A DNA stretch of 64,000 nucleotides from Pseudomonas leptonychotis (lineage in GTDB: Bacteria > Pseudomonadota > Gammaproteobacteria > Pseudomonadales > Pseudomonadaceae): positions 1,612,001 through 1,676,000 of the forward strand of contig NZ_RFLV01000001.1 of NCBI RefSeq assembly GCF_004920405.1, written 5' to 3'. A model generated the notes under the pieces. That model searched no databases. It saw only the letters and a list, made by a program, of their open reading frames with translations, and had not been told where the DNA came from. The position numbers were made by a program, and so were the translations under genes. Numbering within the stretch: position 1 is the stretch's first letter; each line of letters opens with the position of its first letter. Shown here piece after piece: positions 48,473 through 59,891 of the stretch.

Positions 48473-50218
48473 TTAGGCGTCTGCGGCCTTGGCTGCGGCT
48501 TCGATCTTGCGCGTAATGTACCACTGCTGGGCGATGGACAAGACGTTGTTGACCACCCAGTACAGCACCAGACCTGCTGGGAACCAGAGGAAGAAGAAGG
48601 TGAAGATGATTGGCATCAGCTTCAGTACCTTGGCTTGCATCGGATCTGGCGGCGTCGGGTTGAGCTGCTGCTGGATAAACATGGTGGCGCCCATGATGAT
48701 CGGCAGGATAAAGAACGGATCCTTGATCGCCAGATCGGTTATCCACAGCAACCACGGTGCTTGGCGCATTTCCACCGACTCCAGCAACACCCAGTAGAGT
48801 GCGAGGAATACCGGCATCTGCACCAGGATCGGCAAGCAGCCGCCCAGCGGGTTGATCTTCTCTTTCTTGTACAGCTCCATCATCGCCTGGGACATCTTCT
48901 GGCGATCATCACCGTGCTGCTCTTTCAACTGAGCCAGTTTCGGTGCTACGGCACGCATGCGCGCCATGGATTTGTAGCTAGCAGCGGACAGTGGGAAGAA
49001 GATCAGCTTGATGATCACGGTCAACATGATGATCGACCAGCCCCAGTTGCCGAGCAGGTTGTGGATAACTTCTAGCAGCCAAAAGATTGGCTGGGCCAGG
49101 AACCACAGGATGCCATAGTCGACAGTCAGCTCAAGACCTGGAGAGAGGGTCTTGAGATGCCCTTGTAGCTTCGGGCCGGCATACAGAACTGCACTGGTTT
49201 CACCCTGAGCGCCGGCAGCAACCTGAATGGCCGGGCCGGTAAAGCCGACAATGTAGTTGCCTTGGCTGTCTTTGCGGGTCTGTATTTGGTTAGTGCTGTC
49301 TTTGCTTGGGATCCAGGCAGTGACGAAGTAATGCTGTAGCCAGGCAACCCAGCCTCCTTGAACGGTTTCTTTGAAGGCTTGTTTATCGATGTCTTTCATC
49401 GACACTTTTTTGTACGGCTCTTCGGTGGTCCACAGGGCGCCACCTAGGTAAGTCGCGGTGCCGGTCGCGGTGGTGGACGACGGATCGTCGCTACCATCAC
49501 GCTTGAGCTGGGCAAACATATTGCCGCTCCAGGCCTGAGCGCTCTGGTTGTCAATCAGGTAGCTGACAGTCACCTGATACGACGAAGGGTCAACGCAACC
49601 AGGCTTCTTTTGCTGCTGTTCCTTGGCGGAGCATTCAGCGTTCAAGCCGCGCTTGAAGGTAAAGCGCTTGATGTAGTTAACACCGGCTTCGCTGAGTGTG
49701 AGATCAACCTGCAATTGCTCCTGGCCGTCAGCCAGCTCATAGCTTTTTTGCGCGCTGCTCCACAGGGCACGACCGCTGGATTTGTCCGGCGCATTACTGC
49801 CGATCAAACCGCTCTGAGCCAGGTAGGTGCGCTCGCCGCCATTGTCGAACAGCTGGAACGGTACATCCGGACGATCCTGACGACGTGGGTACTGCGGCAA
49901 GCGCAGTTGCACCACATCACCACCGCGCGGGTCGATGGCGAGATCAAGTACATCGGTCTTTACCCGAATCAGTTCATCACTGGCTGCTGTTGGAGCGGCG
50001 CTGATAGCGTTGGGCTCAACAGCAGGCGTGGCGCTCGGAATATCGTCGCTGCCAGTTGAGGTCGTGACAGCAGTATCTGGCAAGCCGGGTACCGTACTGC
50101 TAGTCGCGGCAATTTCTGTCGGCAGGGCAGTTTGACCGTAGTCCTGGTTCCACTGGAGAACCATCATATAGGACACGATTGCCAGGGCGACGATCAGGAT
50201 CGAGCGTTGAATATCCAT
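48473..50218 (-). CDS. yidC: Membrane protein insertase YidC
   Basis: A 581-residue insertase starting MDIQRSILIVALAIVSYMMV. A large periplasmic domain follows the first helix, then the conserved core (LGNWGWSIIMLTVIIKLIFF, NPLGGCLPILVQMPVFLALY, LKLMPIIFTFFFLWFPAGLV). The ATG at 50218 is the family start. It inserts inner-membrane proteins such as subunit c. Confidence 0.97.
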   Translation of the reverse strand: MDIQRSILIVALAIVSYMMVLQWNQDYGQTALPTEIAATSSTVPGLPDTAVTTSTGSDDIPSATPAVEPNAISAAPTAASDELIRVKTDVLDLAIDPRGGDVVQLRLPQYPRRQDRPDVPFQLFDNGGERTYLAQSGLIGSNAPDKSSGRALWSSAQKSYELADGQEQLQVDLTLSEAGVNYIKRFTFKRGLNAECSAKEQQQKKPGCVDPSSYQVTVSYLIDNQSAQAWSGNMFAQLKRDGSDDPSSTTATGTATYLGGALWTTEEPYKKVSMKDIDKQAFKETVQGGWVAWLQHYFVTAWIPSKDSTNQIQTRKDSQGNYIVGFTGPAIQVAAGAQGETSAVLYAGPKLQGHLKTLSPGLELTVDYGILWFLAQPIFWLLEVIHNLLGNWGWSIIMLTVIIKLIFFPLSAASYKSMARMRAVAPKLAQLKEQHGDDRQKMSQAMMELYKKEKINPLGGCLPILVQMPVFLALYWVLLESVEMRQAPWLLWITDLAIKDPFFILPIIMGATMFIQQQLNPTPPDPMQAKVLKLMPIIFTFFFLWFPAGLVLYWVVNNVLSIAQQWYITRKIEAAAKAADA

Positions 50219-50220
50219 GA

Positions 50221-50466
50221 TTATTCGGCCATCGAAGAGGAACGGGAGGTTTTCGCGGGGGGAACCGGGTCGTAGCCACCGGGATTCCACGGGTGACAGC
50301 GGCCAAGCCGACGCAGGGTCAGCCAGCCACCGCGCAGGGTGCCATGATATTCAATGGCCTCAAGCGCGTAGCAAGAACAGCTTGGGTAGAAACGACAATG
50401 GCTGGCCATCAAGGGGCTGATGGCGTAGCGGTAGAACTGGATGGGAAGCAAGGCCAGTTTACGCAT
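50221..50466 (-). CDS. yidD: Membrane protein insertion efficiency factor YidD
   Basis: An 81-residue protein with [20 protein letters not shown] and [20 protein letters not shown], the cysteine-rich YidD/DUF37 signature. It lies 2 bp upstream of yidC and overlaps rnpA by 8 bp, the normal order. Confidence 0.95.
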   Translation of the reverse strand: MRKLALLPIQFYRYAISPLMASHCRFYPSCSCYALEAIEYHGTLRGGWLTLRRLGRCHPWNPGGYDPVPPAKTSRSSSMAE

Positions 50467-50863
50467 GGGGACTGTCGTTCACCCCAGGTGTTGCAACGGC
50501 TTCCGGGCTTGGCTTGCTGCGTTCGAGGCGTTTCCAGAGTTTGCCAAACTGGCGTGCCAGTTCCTCATTCTCAAGATCACCAAGGCCTTTACGCGCCACC
50601 ACCACGATGTCCCACCCAACCAAGTTGTCTTGATTCAGGCGGAACGATTCGCGGATCTGGCGTTTCAAGCGATTGCGCTCAACCGAGAGCTTGACGCTCT
50701 TCTTACCGATCACCAATCCCAGACGGGGATGATCAAGTTCGTTGTTGCGCGCCAGCAAAAGGACATTTTTGCCCGGAGCTTTGCCGCTAGGGGAGTCGAA
50801 GACTGCCTTGAATTGCCGGGGGGTTAGCAGACGCTTTTCCCGGCTGAAGTCTCGACTCACCAC
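50459..50863 (-). CDS. rnpA: Ribonuclease P protein component
   Basis: A 134-residue basic protein with RNR-like motif [16 protein letters not shown] and the start [20 protein letters not shown]. Two tandem GTGs (50863, 50860) can start it and no strong ribosome-binding site is seen, as often with rpmH-rnpA coupling. It processes tRNA 5' ends with the RNase P RNA. Confidence 0.95.
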   Translation of the reverse strand: MVSRDFSREKRLLTPRQFKAVFDSPSGKAPGKNVLLLARNNELDHPRLGLVIGKKSVKLSVERNRLKRQIRESFRLNQDNLVGWDIVVVARKGLGDLENEELARQFGKLWKRLERSKPSPEAVATPGVNDSPHA

Positions 50864-50874
50864 AAGACCGAAAT

Positions 50875-51009
50875 TTAAACGGCGAGACGCTTACGGCCTT
50901 TGGCACGGCGACGCTGCAGAACAGCACGGCCGCCCTTGGTGGCCATACGGGCACGGAAACCGTGGGTGCGAGCGCGTTTGATAGTGCTGGGTTGGAAAGT
51001 ACGTTTCAT
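50875..51009 (-). CDS. rpmH: 50S ribosomal protein L34
   Basis: A 44-residue, very basic protein [20 protein letters not shown] and [17 protein letters not shown], the invariant L34. It is the first gene of the rpmH-rnpA-yidD-yidC operon, diverging from dnaA. Confidence 0.97.
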   Translation of the reverse strand: MKRTFQPSTIKRARTHGFRARMATKGGRAVLQRRRAKGRKRLAV

Positions 51010-51533
51010 GATGCGGTACCTGGGTGGTCGACTACGGGCCGGAATGGCCCCCGTTTTAAGAGACCGGCAATTCTAGAGAAACCCGAGGGTCAGGTCAATT
51101 TCCAACCAGGCTTTTCCTGCATAAAGAAATATAAAGAAGAGAATATTTAAAGATCTTTAGTAATGTTAGTAACTATTAGTGCGGCCATTGTCTGTGCATA
51201 AGTGCTTTAAGAGCAATGGTTTAGGGCTGTCCAGACAAGGGTAAGTCTGTCAAAAAAGCGTGCTGCACCTGTGTGGAAGCAGCGCATAAGCTGAGGATGA
51301 AATGCCTTTTTACCCACAGCAGGGTTTTCCACAGGGTTTTACCCCAGGTTACCCCATGAGCTTACGAGCTGTTATCCACAGCCTTTATCGACCTTAGTAT
51401 TATTAGCGTCAAATACCAATAACACCTTGATTTTACTTGCGCATAAGCAGGACTGCATGTGGATAACTCAAGGCTAGACGGCTACAATGACGGCTGTTTT
51501 TTGCCTCACCGCCTTTCGATTTAGGGGATGTCC
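51010..51533. other. Replication origin region (oriC) between rpmH and dnaA
   Basis: The 524-bp gap holds an AT-rich tract (51115-51180) and DnaA-box-like sequences: TGTGCATAA 51193, TTACCCACA 51311, TTTTCCACA 51326, and two perfect boxes TTATCCACA 51373-51381 and TGTGGATAA 51458-51466. It lies next to dnaA, as in the primary Pseudomonas origin. Promoters for rpmH and dnaA must also lie here but were not resolved. No gene is seen. Confidence 0.88.
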
Positions 51534-53003
51534 GTGTCTGTGGAACTTTGGCAGCAGTGCGTCGAGCTTCTGCGCGATGAGCTGCCTGCTCAGCAATTCA
51601 ACACCTGGATCCGTCCATTGCAGGTCGAAGCCGAAGGCGACGAGCTTCGTGTCTATGCGCCGAACCGGTTTGTGCTTGATTGGGTGAATGAGAAGTATCT
51701 CGGTCGCTTGCTTGAGTTGCTCACTGAACGGACTAACGGGCTGGTACCGGCACTCTCCTTATTAATAGGCAGTAAGCGCAGCTCGGCTCCGCGTGCGGCG
51801 ATGGTCAGTACACCGTCAGCAGCACCTAGTGTGTCGATACCTACTCATGCTGCTGCATCAGCCGTCGCAACTGCTCACACAGAACCTTCGCGTGCCAGCT
51901 TTGATCCTATGGCCGGTGCCGCTAGCCAACAGGCTCCGGCTCGAACTGAGCGAACGGTGCAGGTCGAGGGTGGGCTGAAGCACACCAGTTATCTGAATCG
52001 CACCTTTACCTTTGATAACTTTGTCGAAGGTAAATCCAACCAGCTGGCCCGCGCTGCGGCCTGGCAGGTAGCGGATAACCCCAAGCATGGCTATAACCCA
52101 CTGTTTCTCTATGGTGGGGTCGGCTTGGGTAAGACTCACTTGATGCATGCGGTGGGTAACCACCTGTTGGCGAAGAATCCCAATGCCAAGGTCGTGTACC
52201 TGCATTCGGAGCGCTTTGTCGCGGACATGGTTAAGGCGTTGCAGCTGAACGCGATCAATGAGTTCAAGCGTTTTTACCGTTCGGTCGATGCGTTGCTGAT
52301 CGACGATATTCAATTCTTCGCCAAGAAAGAGCGTTCCCAGGAAGAGTTCTTCCACACCTTCAACGCGCTGCTTGAAGGTGGCCAGCAAGTCATCTTGACC
52401 AGCGATCGCTACCCGAAAGAAATCGAAGGGTTGGAAGAGCGTCTGAAATCACGTTTCGGTTGGGGTTTGACGGTGGCTGTCGAACCGCCTGAACTGGAAA
52501 CTCGTGTGGCGATTCTGATGAAAAAGGCCGATCAGGCCAAAGTCGATTTGCCCCATGACGCCGCCTTCTTTATTGCTCAGCGTATTCGCTCCAACGTGCG
52601 TGAATTAGAAGGCGCGTTGAAGCGGGTAATTGCTCACTCGCACTTCATGGGGCGGGACATTACCATCGAGCTGATTCGTGAATCGCTCAAGGATTTGTTG
52701 GCGCTGCAGGACAAGCTGGTCAGCATCGATAATATTCAGCGTACGGTGGCTGAGTACTACAAAATCAAAATTTCCGATCTGCTGTCAAAGCGTCGCTCGC
52801 GTTCAGTGGCGCGGCCACGGCAAGTGGCCATGGCCTTGTCGAAAGAGCTGACTAACCACAGCTTGCCGGAAATTGGTGATGCCTTCGGTGGTCGCGATCA
52901 CACGACGGTATTGCATGCTTGTCGTAAGATTGCTGAACTTAAGGAATCCGACGCGGACATCCGCGAGGACTATAAGAATCTGCTGCGTACACTGACTACC
53001 TAA
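51534..53003 (+). CDS. dnaA: Chromosomal replication initiator DnaA
   Basis: A 489-residue initiator: domain I ([20 protein letters not shown]), a variable linker rich in Ala, Ser and Pro, an AAA+ domain with [19 protein letters not shown], and the DNA-binding domain with [21 protein letters not shown] choose GTG at 51534 because AGGGG lies about 7 nt before it and the protein then starts MSVELW as in other Pseudomonas. The ATG at 51528 directly abuts the AGGGG and would add two residues. Confidence 0.97.
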   Translation: MSVELWQQCVELLRDELPAQQFNTWIRPLQVEAEGDELRVYAPNRFVLDWVNEKYLGRLLELLTERTNGLVPALSLLIGSKRSSAPRAAMVSTPSAAPSVSIPTHAAASAVATAHTEPSRASFDPMAGAASQQAPARTERTVQVEGGLKHTSYLNRTFTFDNFVEGKSNQLARAAAWQVADNPKHGYNPLFLYGGVGLGKTHLMHAVGNHLLAKNPNAKVVYLHSERFVADMVKALQLNAINEFKRFYRSVDALLIDDIQFFAKKERSQEEFFHTFNALLEGGQQVILTSDRYPKEIEGLEERLKSRFGWGLTVAVEPPELETRVAILMKKADQAKVDLPHDAAFFIAQRIRSNVRELEGALKRVIAHSHFMGRDITIELIRESLKDLLALQDKLVSIDNIQRTVAEYYKIKISDLLSKRRSRSVARPRQVAMALSKELTNHSLPEIGDAFGGRDHTTVLHACRKIAELKESDADIREDYKNLLRTLTT

Positions 53004-53034
53004 TACGCAACTCCACTAGGCAAGGGACTAGACC

Positions 53035-54138
53035 ATGCATTTCACCATTCAACGCGAAGCCTTGTTGAAACCGCTGCAACTGGTCGCCGGCGTCGTGGAA
53101 CGCCGCCAGACCTTGCCGGTGCTTTCGAATGTTCTGCTGGTTGTCGAAGGTCAGCAACTTTCGCTGACGGGCACTGACCTCGAAGTAGAACTCGTCGGCC
53201 GGGTAACTTTGGAAGAGCCTGCTGAGCCGGGTGAAATCACCGTACCGGCACGCAAGCTGATGGACATCTGCAAAAGCTTACCCAGTGATGCGCTGATTGA
53301 TATTCGCATCGACGAACAGAAGCTGTTGGTCAAGGCGGGTCGTAGCCGTTTCAGCCTGTCTACGTTGCCAGCCAACGATTTCCCAACTGTTGAAGAAGGC
53401 CCCGGCTCACTGACCTTCAGCCTGGTGCAAAGTAAGTTGCGTCGTTTGATCGAGCGCACCAGCTTTGCCATGGCGCAGCAGGATGTTCGCTATTACCTCA
53501 ATGGCATGCTGCTAGAAGTTCAGACCGGCATTCTGCGTGCTGTGGCAACCGACGGTCACCGTCTGGCCATGTGTTCCATGGACGCGGCGATCGAGCAGGT
53601 TGAGCGCCACCAGGTCATCGTGCCGCGCAAAGGTATTCTCGAACTGGCCCGTCTGCTCACTGAGCAGGATGGAAGCGTCAGCATCGTCCTCGGTCAGCAT
53701 CACATTCGTGCGACGACCGGTGAGTTCACCTTTACCTCGAAACTGGTCGACGGCAAATTCCCGGATTACGAGCGTGTACTGCCGCGCGGTGGTGACAAGC
53801 TGGTGGTTGCTGATCGTCAGGGCTTGCGTGAAGCGTTCAGTCGTACCGCGATTCTGTCCAACGAGAAATACCGTGGCATTCGTTTGCAGCTGGAGTCCGG
53901 CCTGCTGAAAATTCAGGCCAATAACCCTGAGCAAGAAGAAGCCGAAGAAGAGATCGCAGTCGACTACAACGGCAGTGCGTTGGAAATCGGTTTTAACGTC
54001 AGCTACCTACTCGATGTATTGAGTGTGATGACTACCGAACAGGTACGTCTGATCCTCTCCGACGCCAACAGCAGTGCTCTGGTGCAGGAAGCCGATAACG
54101 ACGATTCGTCTTATGTTGTTATGCCGATGCGCCTGTAA
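53035..54138 (+). CDS. dnaN: DNA polymerase III beta clamp
   Basis: A 367-residue sliding clamp starting MHFTIQREALLKPLQLVAGV, with three repeated clamp domains and the C terminus SSYVVMPMRL. It lies 31 bp after dnaA, part of the dnaA-dnaN-recF-gyrB series. Confidence 0.98.
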   Translation: MHFTIQREALLKPLQLVAGVVERRQTLPVLSNVLLVVEGQQLSLTGTDLEVELVGRVTLEEPAEPGEITVPARKLMDICKSLPSDALIDIRIDEQKLLVKAGRSRFSLSTLPANDFPTVEEGPGSLTFSLVQSKLRRLIERTSFAMAQQDVRYYLNGMLLEVQTGILRAVATDGHRLAMCSMDAAIEQVERHQVIVPRKGILELARLLTEQDGSVSIVLGQHHIRATTGEFTFTSKLVDGKFPDYERVLPRGGDKLVVADRQGLREAFSRTAILSNEKYRGIRLQLESGLLKIQANNPEQEEAEEEIAVDYNGSALEIGFNVSYLLDVLSVMTTEQVRLILSDANSSALVQEADNDDSSYVVMPMRL

Positions 54139-54198
54139 TCGATACGCCGTTGAATCCGAATCTTCGCGTGCTACGTTTTTAAACGGCCTGCTAATCCA

Positions 54199-55302
54199 AT
54201 GTCGCTGACTCGCTTTACCGTCACCGCGGTGCGTAATCTGCACCCGGTGACCCTCTCCCCTTCCCCGCGAATCAACATCCTCTCTGGCGATAATGGCAGC
54301 GGTAAAACCAGCCTGCTGGAAGCCATTTATCTGCTCGGTCTGGCTCGCTCCTTTCGCAGTACGCGTCTGCTTCCGGTTATCCAATATGAGCAACTTGCCT
54401 GCACCATCTTTGGCCAAGTTCAATTAGCGGATGGCCGTCAGAGTAGCTTGGGTATTTCTCGTGATCGTCAGGGTGAATTTCAGATTCGCATCGACGGTCA
54501 GAATGCGCGTAGTGCTGCGCAGTTGGCTGAAACCCTGCCGCTGCAGTTGATCAACCCGGACAGTTTTCGTTTGCTCGAAGGCGCGCCAAAAATCAGAAGG
54601 CAGTTTCTCGACTGGGGAGTGTTCCACGTGGAACCTCGCTTTCTTCCTGCCTGGCAGCGGCTGCAGAAGGCCCTGCGTCAACGGAACTCGTGGCTGCGGC
54701 ATGGTACACTTGACGCCGCTTCGCAGGCGGCCTGGGATCGTGAGTTGTGCCTGGCCAGCGAAGAAATAGACGGCTACAGGCGTGCCTATATCCAGGCCCT
54801 GAAACCGGTATTTGAACGCACCCTGAGTGAGCTGTTGGATCTACAAGGTTTAAGCCTCAGCTACTACCGAGGTTGGGATAAAGAACGTGAGCTAACTGAA
54901 GTGCTCGCCTCTACCCTCATCCGTGATCAGCAGCTGGGTCATACCCAAGCGGGTCCGCAGCGCGCCGATTTACGGCTGCGACTGGGTGCGCATAATGCTG
55001 CTGAGGTTCTGTCTCGCGGCCAGCAAAAATTAGTTGTATGCGCCCTGCGTATTGCCCAGGGACACTTAGTCAATCAGGCCAAGCACGGCCAATGCATCTA
55101 TCTAGTGGATGACTTGCCGTCAGAACTGGATGAGCACCACCGCCGTGCCTTGTGCCGGTTGTTAGAAGACTTGCACTGCCAGGTGTTCATCACCTGTGTA
55201 GACCATGAATTGTTGAGGGAAGGCTGGCGCACGGATACGCCAGTTGCCATGTTCCACGTGGAACATGGTGGCATCACCCAGACCCACGACCACCGGGAGT
55301 GA
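54199..55302 (+). CDS. recF: DNA replication and repair protein RecF
   Basis: A 367-residue SMC-like ATPase with Walker [19 protein letters not shown] and the signature [20 protein letters not shown], Walker [17 protein letters not shown]. It helps load RecA at gaps. Two parS palindromes are embedded in its coding sequence (54620 and 55250); both encode the residues FHVE. Stop lies 3 bp before gyrB. Confidence 0.97.
   Translation: MSLTRFTVTAVRNLHPVTLSPSPRINILSGDNGSGKTSLLEAIYLLGLARSFRSTRLLPVIQYEQLACTIFGQVQLADGRQSSLGISRDRQGEFQIRIDGQNARSAAQLAETLPLQLINPDSFRLLEGAPKIRRQFLDWGVFHVEPRFLPAWQRLQKALRQRNSWLRHGTLDAASQAAWDRELCLASEEIDGYRRAYIQALKPVFERTLSELLDLQGLSLSYYRGWDKERELTEVLASTLIRDQQLGHTQAGPQRADLRLRLGAHNAAEVLSRGQQKLVVCALRIAQGHLVNQAKHGQCIYLVDDLPSELDEHHRRALCRLLEDLHCQVFITCVDHELLREGWRTDTPVAMFHVEHGGITQTHDHRE
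54620..54635. other. parS-like site in recF (one mismatch)
   Basis: TGTTCCACGTGGAACC contains the 14-bp palindrome GTTCCACGTGGAAC; one end base deviates from the 16-bp parS palindrome. It is a likely ParB-binding site near the origin, read through as FHVE in RecF. Confidence 0.8.
55250..55265. other. parS site in recF (perfect palindrome)
   Basis: TGTTCCACGTGGAACA is a perfect 16-bp palindrome that differs from the usual parS form only in the C/T choice of the left arm. It lies near the recF 3' end, within 12 kb of parAB, where Pseudomonas parS sites are concentrated. Confidence 0.9.
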
Positions 55303-57723
<2,421 letters not shown>

Positions 57724-57782
57724 TTGTTAGTAGGCGGGCAACTGCCCTCTTCTGCCAAATTCAGTGTCCAGTAGTTGAAATG

Positions 57783-57819
57783 AAAAAGCCCGGTAGACCT
57801 TAGGTCTACCGGGCTTTTT
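57783..57819. terminator. Bidirectional terminator after gyrB
   Basis: AAAAAGCCCGGTAGACC and GGTCTACCGGGCTTTTT form a 17-bp perfect stem with a loop of TTA. A/T runs on both sides allow termination of gyrB and of the convergent lipid cluster. Confidence 0.95.
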
Positions 57820-57861
57820 CGTTATGGACGAAGATTAAAAGGTGATCGCTACCGCGTTGCT

Positions 57862-58803
57862 TTAGGCCAAAGGCACCCACCAGTAACGCACGAAGTGGAA
57901 GAAGATCGGCGCGGCAAAGCATACGGAATCGAGGCGATCGAGCATGCCGCCGTGGCCTTCGATCATATGCCCCCAGTCTTTCACGCCACGGTCGCGCTTG
58001 ATCGCCGACATCACCAGGCCGCCGGCGAAGCCCAGCAGGTTAACGGTTAAGGCCATTAGGGCGGCCTGCCAGAAGTTAAATGGGGTGATCCAGCACAGCA
58101 ACGCGCCGATCAAACAGGACAAGCTGACGCCACCGACAAAGCCTTCCACGGTTTTTGACGGTGACAGCAGTGGGGCAATTTTATGTTTGCCGAACAGCTT
58201 GCCGCAGACGTACTGCAGTACATCGGATAGCTGCACCACGATGATCAGCCAGGCAATCAGCAGCAAGTTGCGTCCTTCATAGCCCGGTATGTCCAGGGTC
58301 AGCAGCGCCGGTACCGAGGAGATGCAGTACACCGCAATCATCAGTCCCCACTGCACCTTTGATGCGCGCTCAAGGAAACGGGTGGTGTCGCCGCCCAAGG
58401 ACGCCAAAATTGGCAACAGCAGGAACAGGTAAACCGGAATAAAAATGGCGAATAAGCCATACCAGTCCAGAGCTATCAACAGGTACTGCATGGGCAGGGC
58501 GAAGTAGAAGGCCGCTACCAGTGCTGGGTAGTCGCTGCGCCTCGTGGGCGTAAGCGTCATAAACTCGCGCAGGGCGTAGAACGAGACAAAGTAAAACAGC
58601 AAGATCACGCCCAGGTCGCCGAACAGGAAGGCGACTCCGATTACCAACACCATCACCCACCAGGCATTGATCCGTGCATTAAGGTTGTCGATAACCGGGT
58701 TGGGAGTGCCCCCGCTGCGTCGTTTGAGGAAATAGCCAATGGCCGATGCGAACAGCAACAGGGTGCCGATACCAGCGAACAGCAGCAGGGTGTTGTTATC
58801 CAT
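57862..58803 (-). CDS. Phosphatidate cytidylyltransferase (CdsA-like)
   Basis: A 313-residue membrane protein with about eight helices. The CDP-diglyceride synthetase signature is complete: SAIKRDRGVKDWGHMIEGHG then GMLDRLDSVCF. It should convert phosphatidate and CTP to CDP-diacylglycerol. This is not the essential cdsA of the lpx/uppS locus but the paralogue at the end of a lipid gene cluster (57862-63630, all minus). It starts 1 bp after the acyltransferase stop. Confidence 0.9.
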   Translation of the reverse strand: MDNNTLLLFAGIGTLLLFASAIGYFLKRRSGGTPNPVIDNLNARINAWWVMVLVIGVAFLFGDLGVILLFYFVSFYALREFMTLTPTRRSDYPALVAAFYFALPMQYLLIALDWYGLFAIFIPVYLFLLLPILASLGGDTTRFLERASKVQWGLMIAVYCISSVPALLTLDIPGYEGRNLLLIAWLIIVVQLSDVLQYVCGKLFGKHKIAPLLSPSKTVEGFVGGVSLSCLIGALLCWITPFNFWQAALMALTVNLLGFAGGLVMSAIKRDRGVKDWGHMIEGHGGMLDRLDSVCFAAPIFFHFVRYWWVPLA

Positions 58804-58804
58804 T

Positions 58805-59425
58805 TCAAGCCTCCTCGGGCGCTATGGCCAGCAGGGCGTTACGCGCACGTTCGAGGAACGCGGTTTTGCTTTCGTCTTCTAGATGCTGCAATGGTTCGCC
58901 AAAGCTCAGGGTGCACAGCAAGGGCAACGGCAGCGCCCTGCCCTTGGGCATGACCCGGCTGAGATTGGCGATCCATACGGGAATCAGTTCGACCTGTGGT
59001 CTGGCGCTGGCCAAGTGGAACAGACCGCTTTTGAACGGCAGCAGGCCGTCTTCAAGGTTGCGTGTACCCTCGGGAAACAGGATCAGTGAGTCGCCTTGAT
59101 CCAGGGCATCAAGCATGGGTTGCAGTGGGTTGGCCTCAGGTGTGGCGCGCTCGCGGTCGATCAGTACGCCGTTGAATACCTTGTTGATCAGGTATCGGCG
59201 CACGCCGTCACGCTGCCAGTAGTCCGCGCCGGCCACCGGCCGGGTGCGGCGTCGCAGTTCATCCGGCAGTGATGCCCAGAGCAGCACGAAATCGCCGTGG
59301 CTGCTGTGGTTGGCGTAATACAGCCGCTGCACGGGTTGTGGCGTGCAACCGAGCCACAGCGCGCGGGCGCCGGTGAGCAGACGCGCCGCCGAGGTGATGA
59401 CGAACGCGGTGAGAGACGCGAGCAT
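58805..59425 (-). CDS. Lysophospholipid (1-acylglycerol-3-phosphate) acyltransferase, PlsC-like
   Basis: A 206-residue membrane-associated acyltransferase with the motifs NHSSHGDF (H-x4-D), LIDRERA and LFPEGTRN. One N-terminal membrane helix precedes the catalytic domain. It would acylate a lysophosphatidate-type acceptor, giving substrate for the CdsA-like enzyme next to it. Its start lies 10 bp after the preceding small membrane gene. Confidence 0.9.
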   Translation of the reverse strand: MLASLTAFVITSAARLLTGARALWLGCTPQPVQRLYYANHSSHGDFVLLWASLPDELRRRTRPVAGADYWQRDGVRRYLINKVFNGVLIDRERATPEANPLQPMLDALDQGDSLILFPEGTRNLEDGLLPFKSGLFHLASARPQVELIPVWIANLSRVMPKGRALPLPLLCTLSFGEPLQHLEDESKTAFLERARNALLAIAPEEA

Positions 59426-59435
59426 GGACGACTCC

Positions 59436-59891
59436 TTATCCAGTGATTGAAAGCCAAGGCAGGCCTAATACGGTCAACGTAACCAGCAGCAACTGCGCCA
59501 ACAGCCAGAGCCCTTGCGTACGCAGCAAGCGCAGCGCACCTAGGCTGCGCTCATCCCAGTTACGTGCGGACTGATGTGCAGGTTGCAGCTTGAGCTGGAC
59601 CAGGGCCTGATCAAGGTCGCTGGTGTGAATGGCTAAATGGTTTATGCGCTCAGCGAGGTGTTGAAACAGCTCGGCGTCCAATGCCACTCGTAACGCCCAG
59701 TACTTCTGTCCAAGCCCCAGTACCAGCATCAGCGCACAGAACAGCGCCGTCAGTGGCTGTGCAGTGACACCGAGCAACGGTGCCAGGCCGATCAGCAGGG
59801 CGACCAGCGTAAGCCCGCTGGATAGCCAATCCAGCGCCCTACCCCGGCGCAGTAGGCTGGCCACGGTGAACAGCTGCATTTCAGTAGCCAT
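59436..59891 (-). CDS. Small membrane protein of the phospholipid cluster, unknown function
   Basis: A 151-residue protein with two close membrane helices near residues 25-70 (LSSGLTLVALLIGLAPLLGV, LTALFCALMLVLGLGQKYWA), a soluble middle part (ELFQHLAERINHLAIHTSDL) and a C-terminal helix (GLWLLAQLLLVTLTVLGLPW). It overlaps the phosphatase gene by 11 bp, suggesting tight co-expression. Family not recognised; it may be a scaffold or a subunit for its neighbours. Confidence 0.78.
   Translation of the reverse strand: MATEMQLFTVASLLRRGRALDWLSSGLTLVALLIGLAPLLGVTAQPLTALFCALMLVLGLGQKYWALRVALDAELFQHLAERINHLAIHTSDLDQALVQLKLQPAHQSARNWDERSLGALRLLRTQGLWLLAQLLLVTLTVLGLPWLSITG

Noticed and set aside
51528..51533. 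ATG at 51528 as dnaA start
   Set aside because: The AGGGG ribosome-binding site abuts it; the GTG at 51534 is correctly spaced and gives the usual MSVELW terminus.
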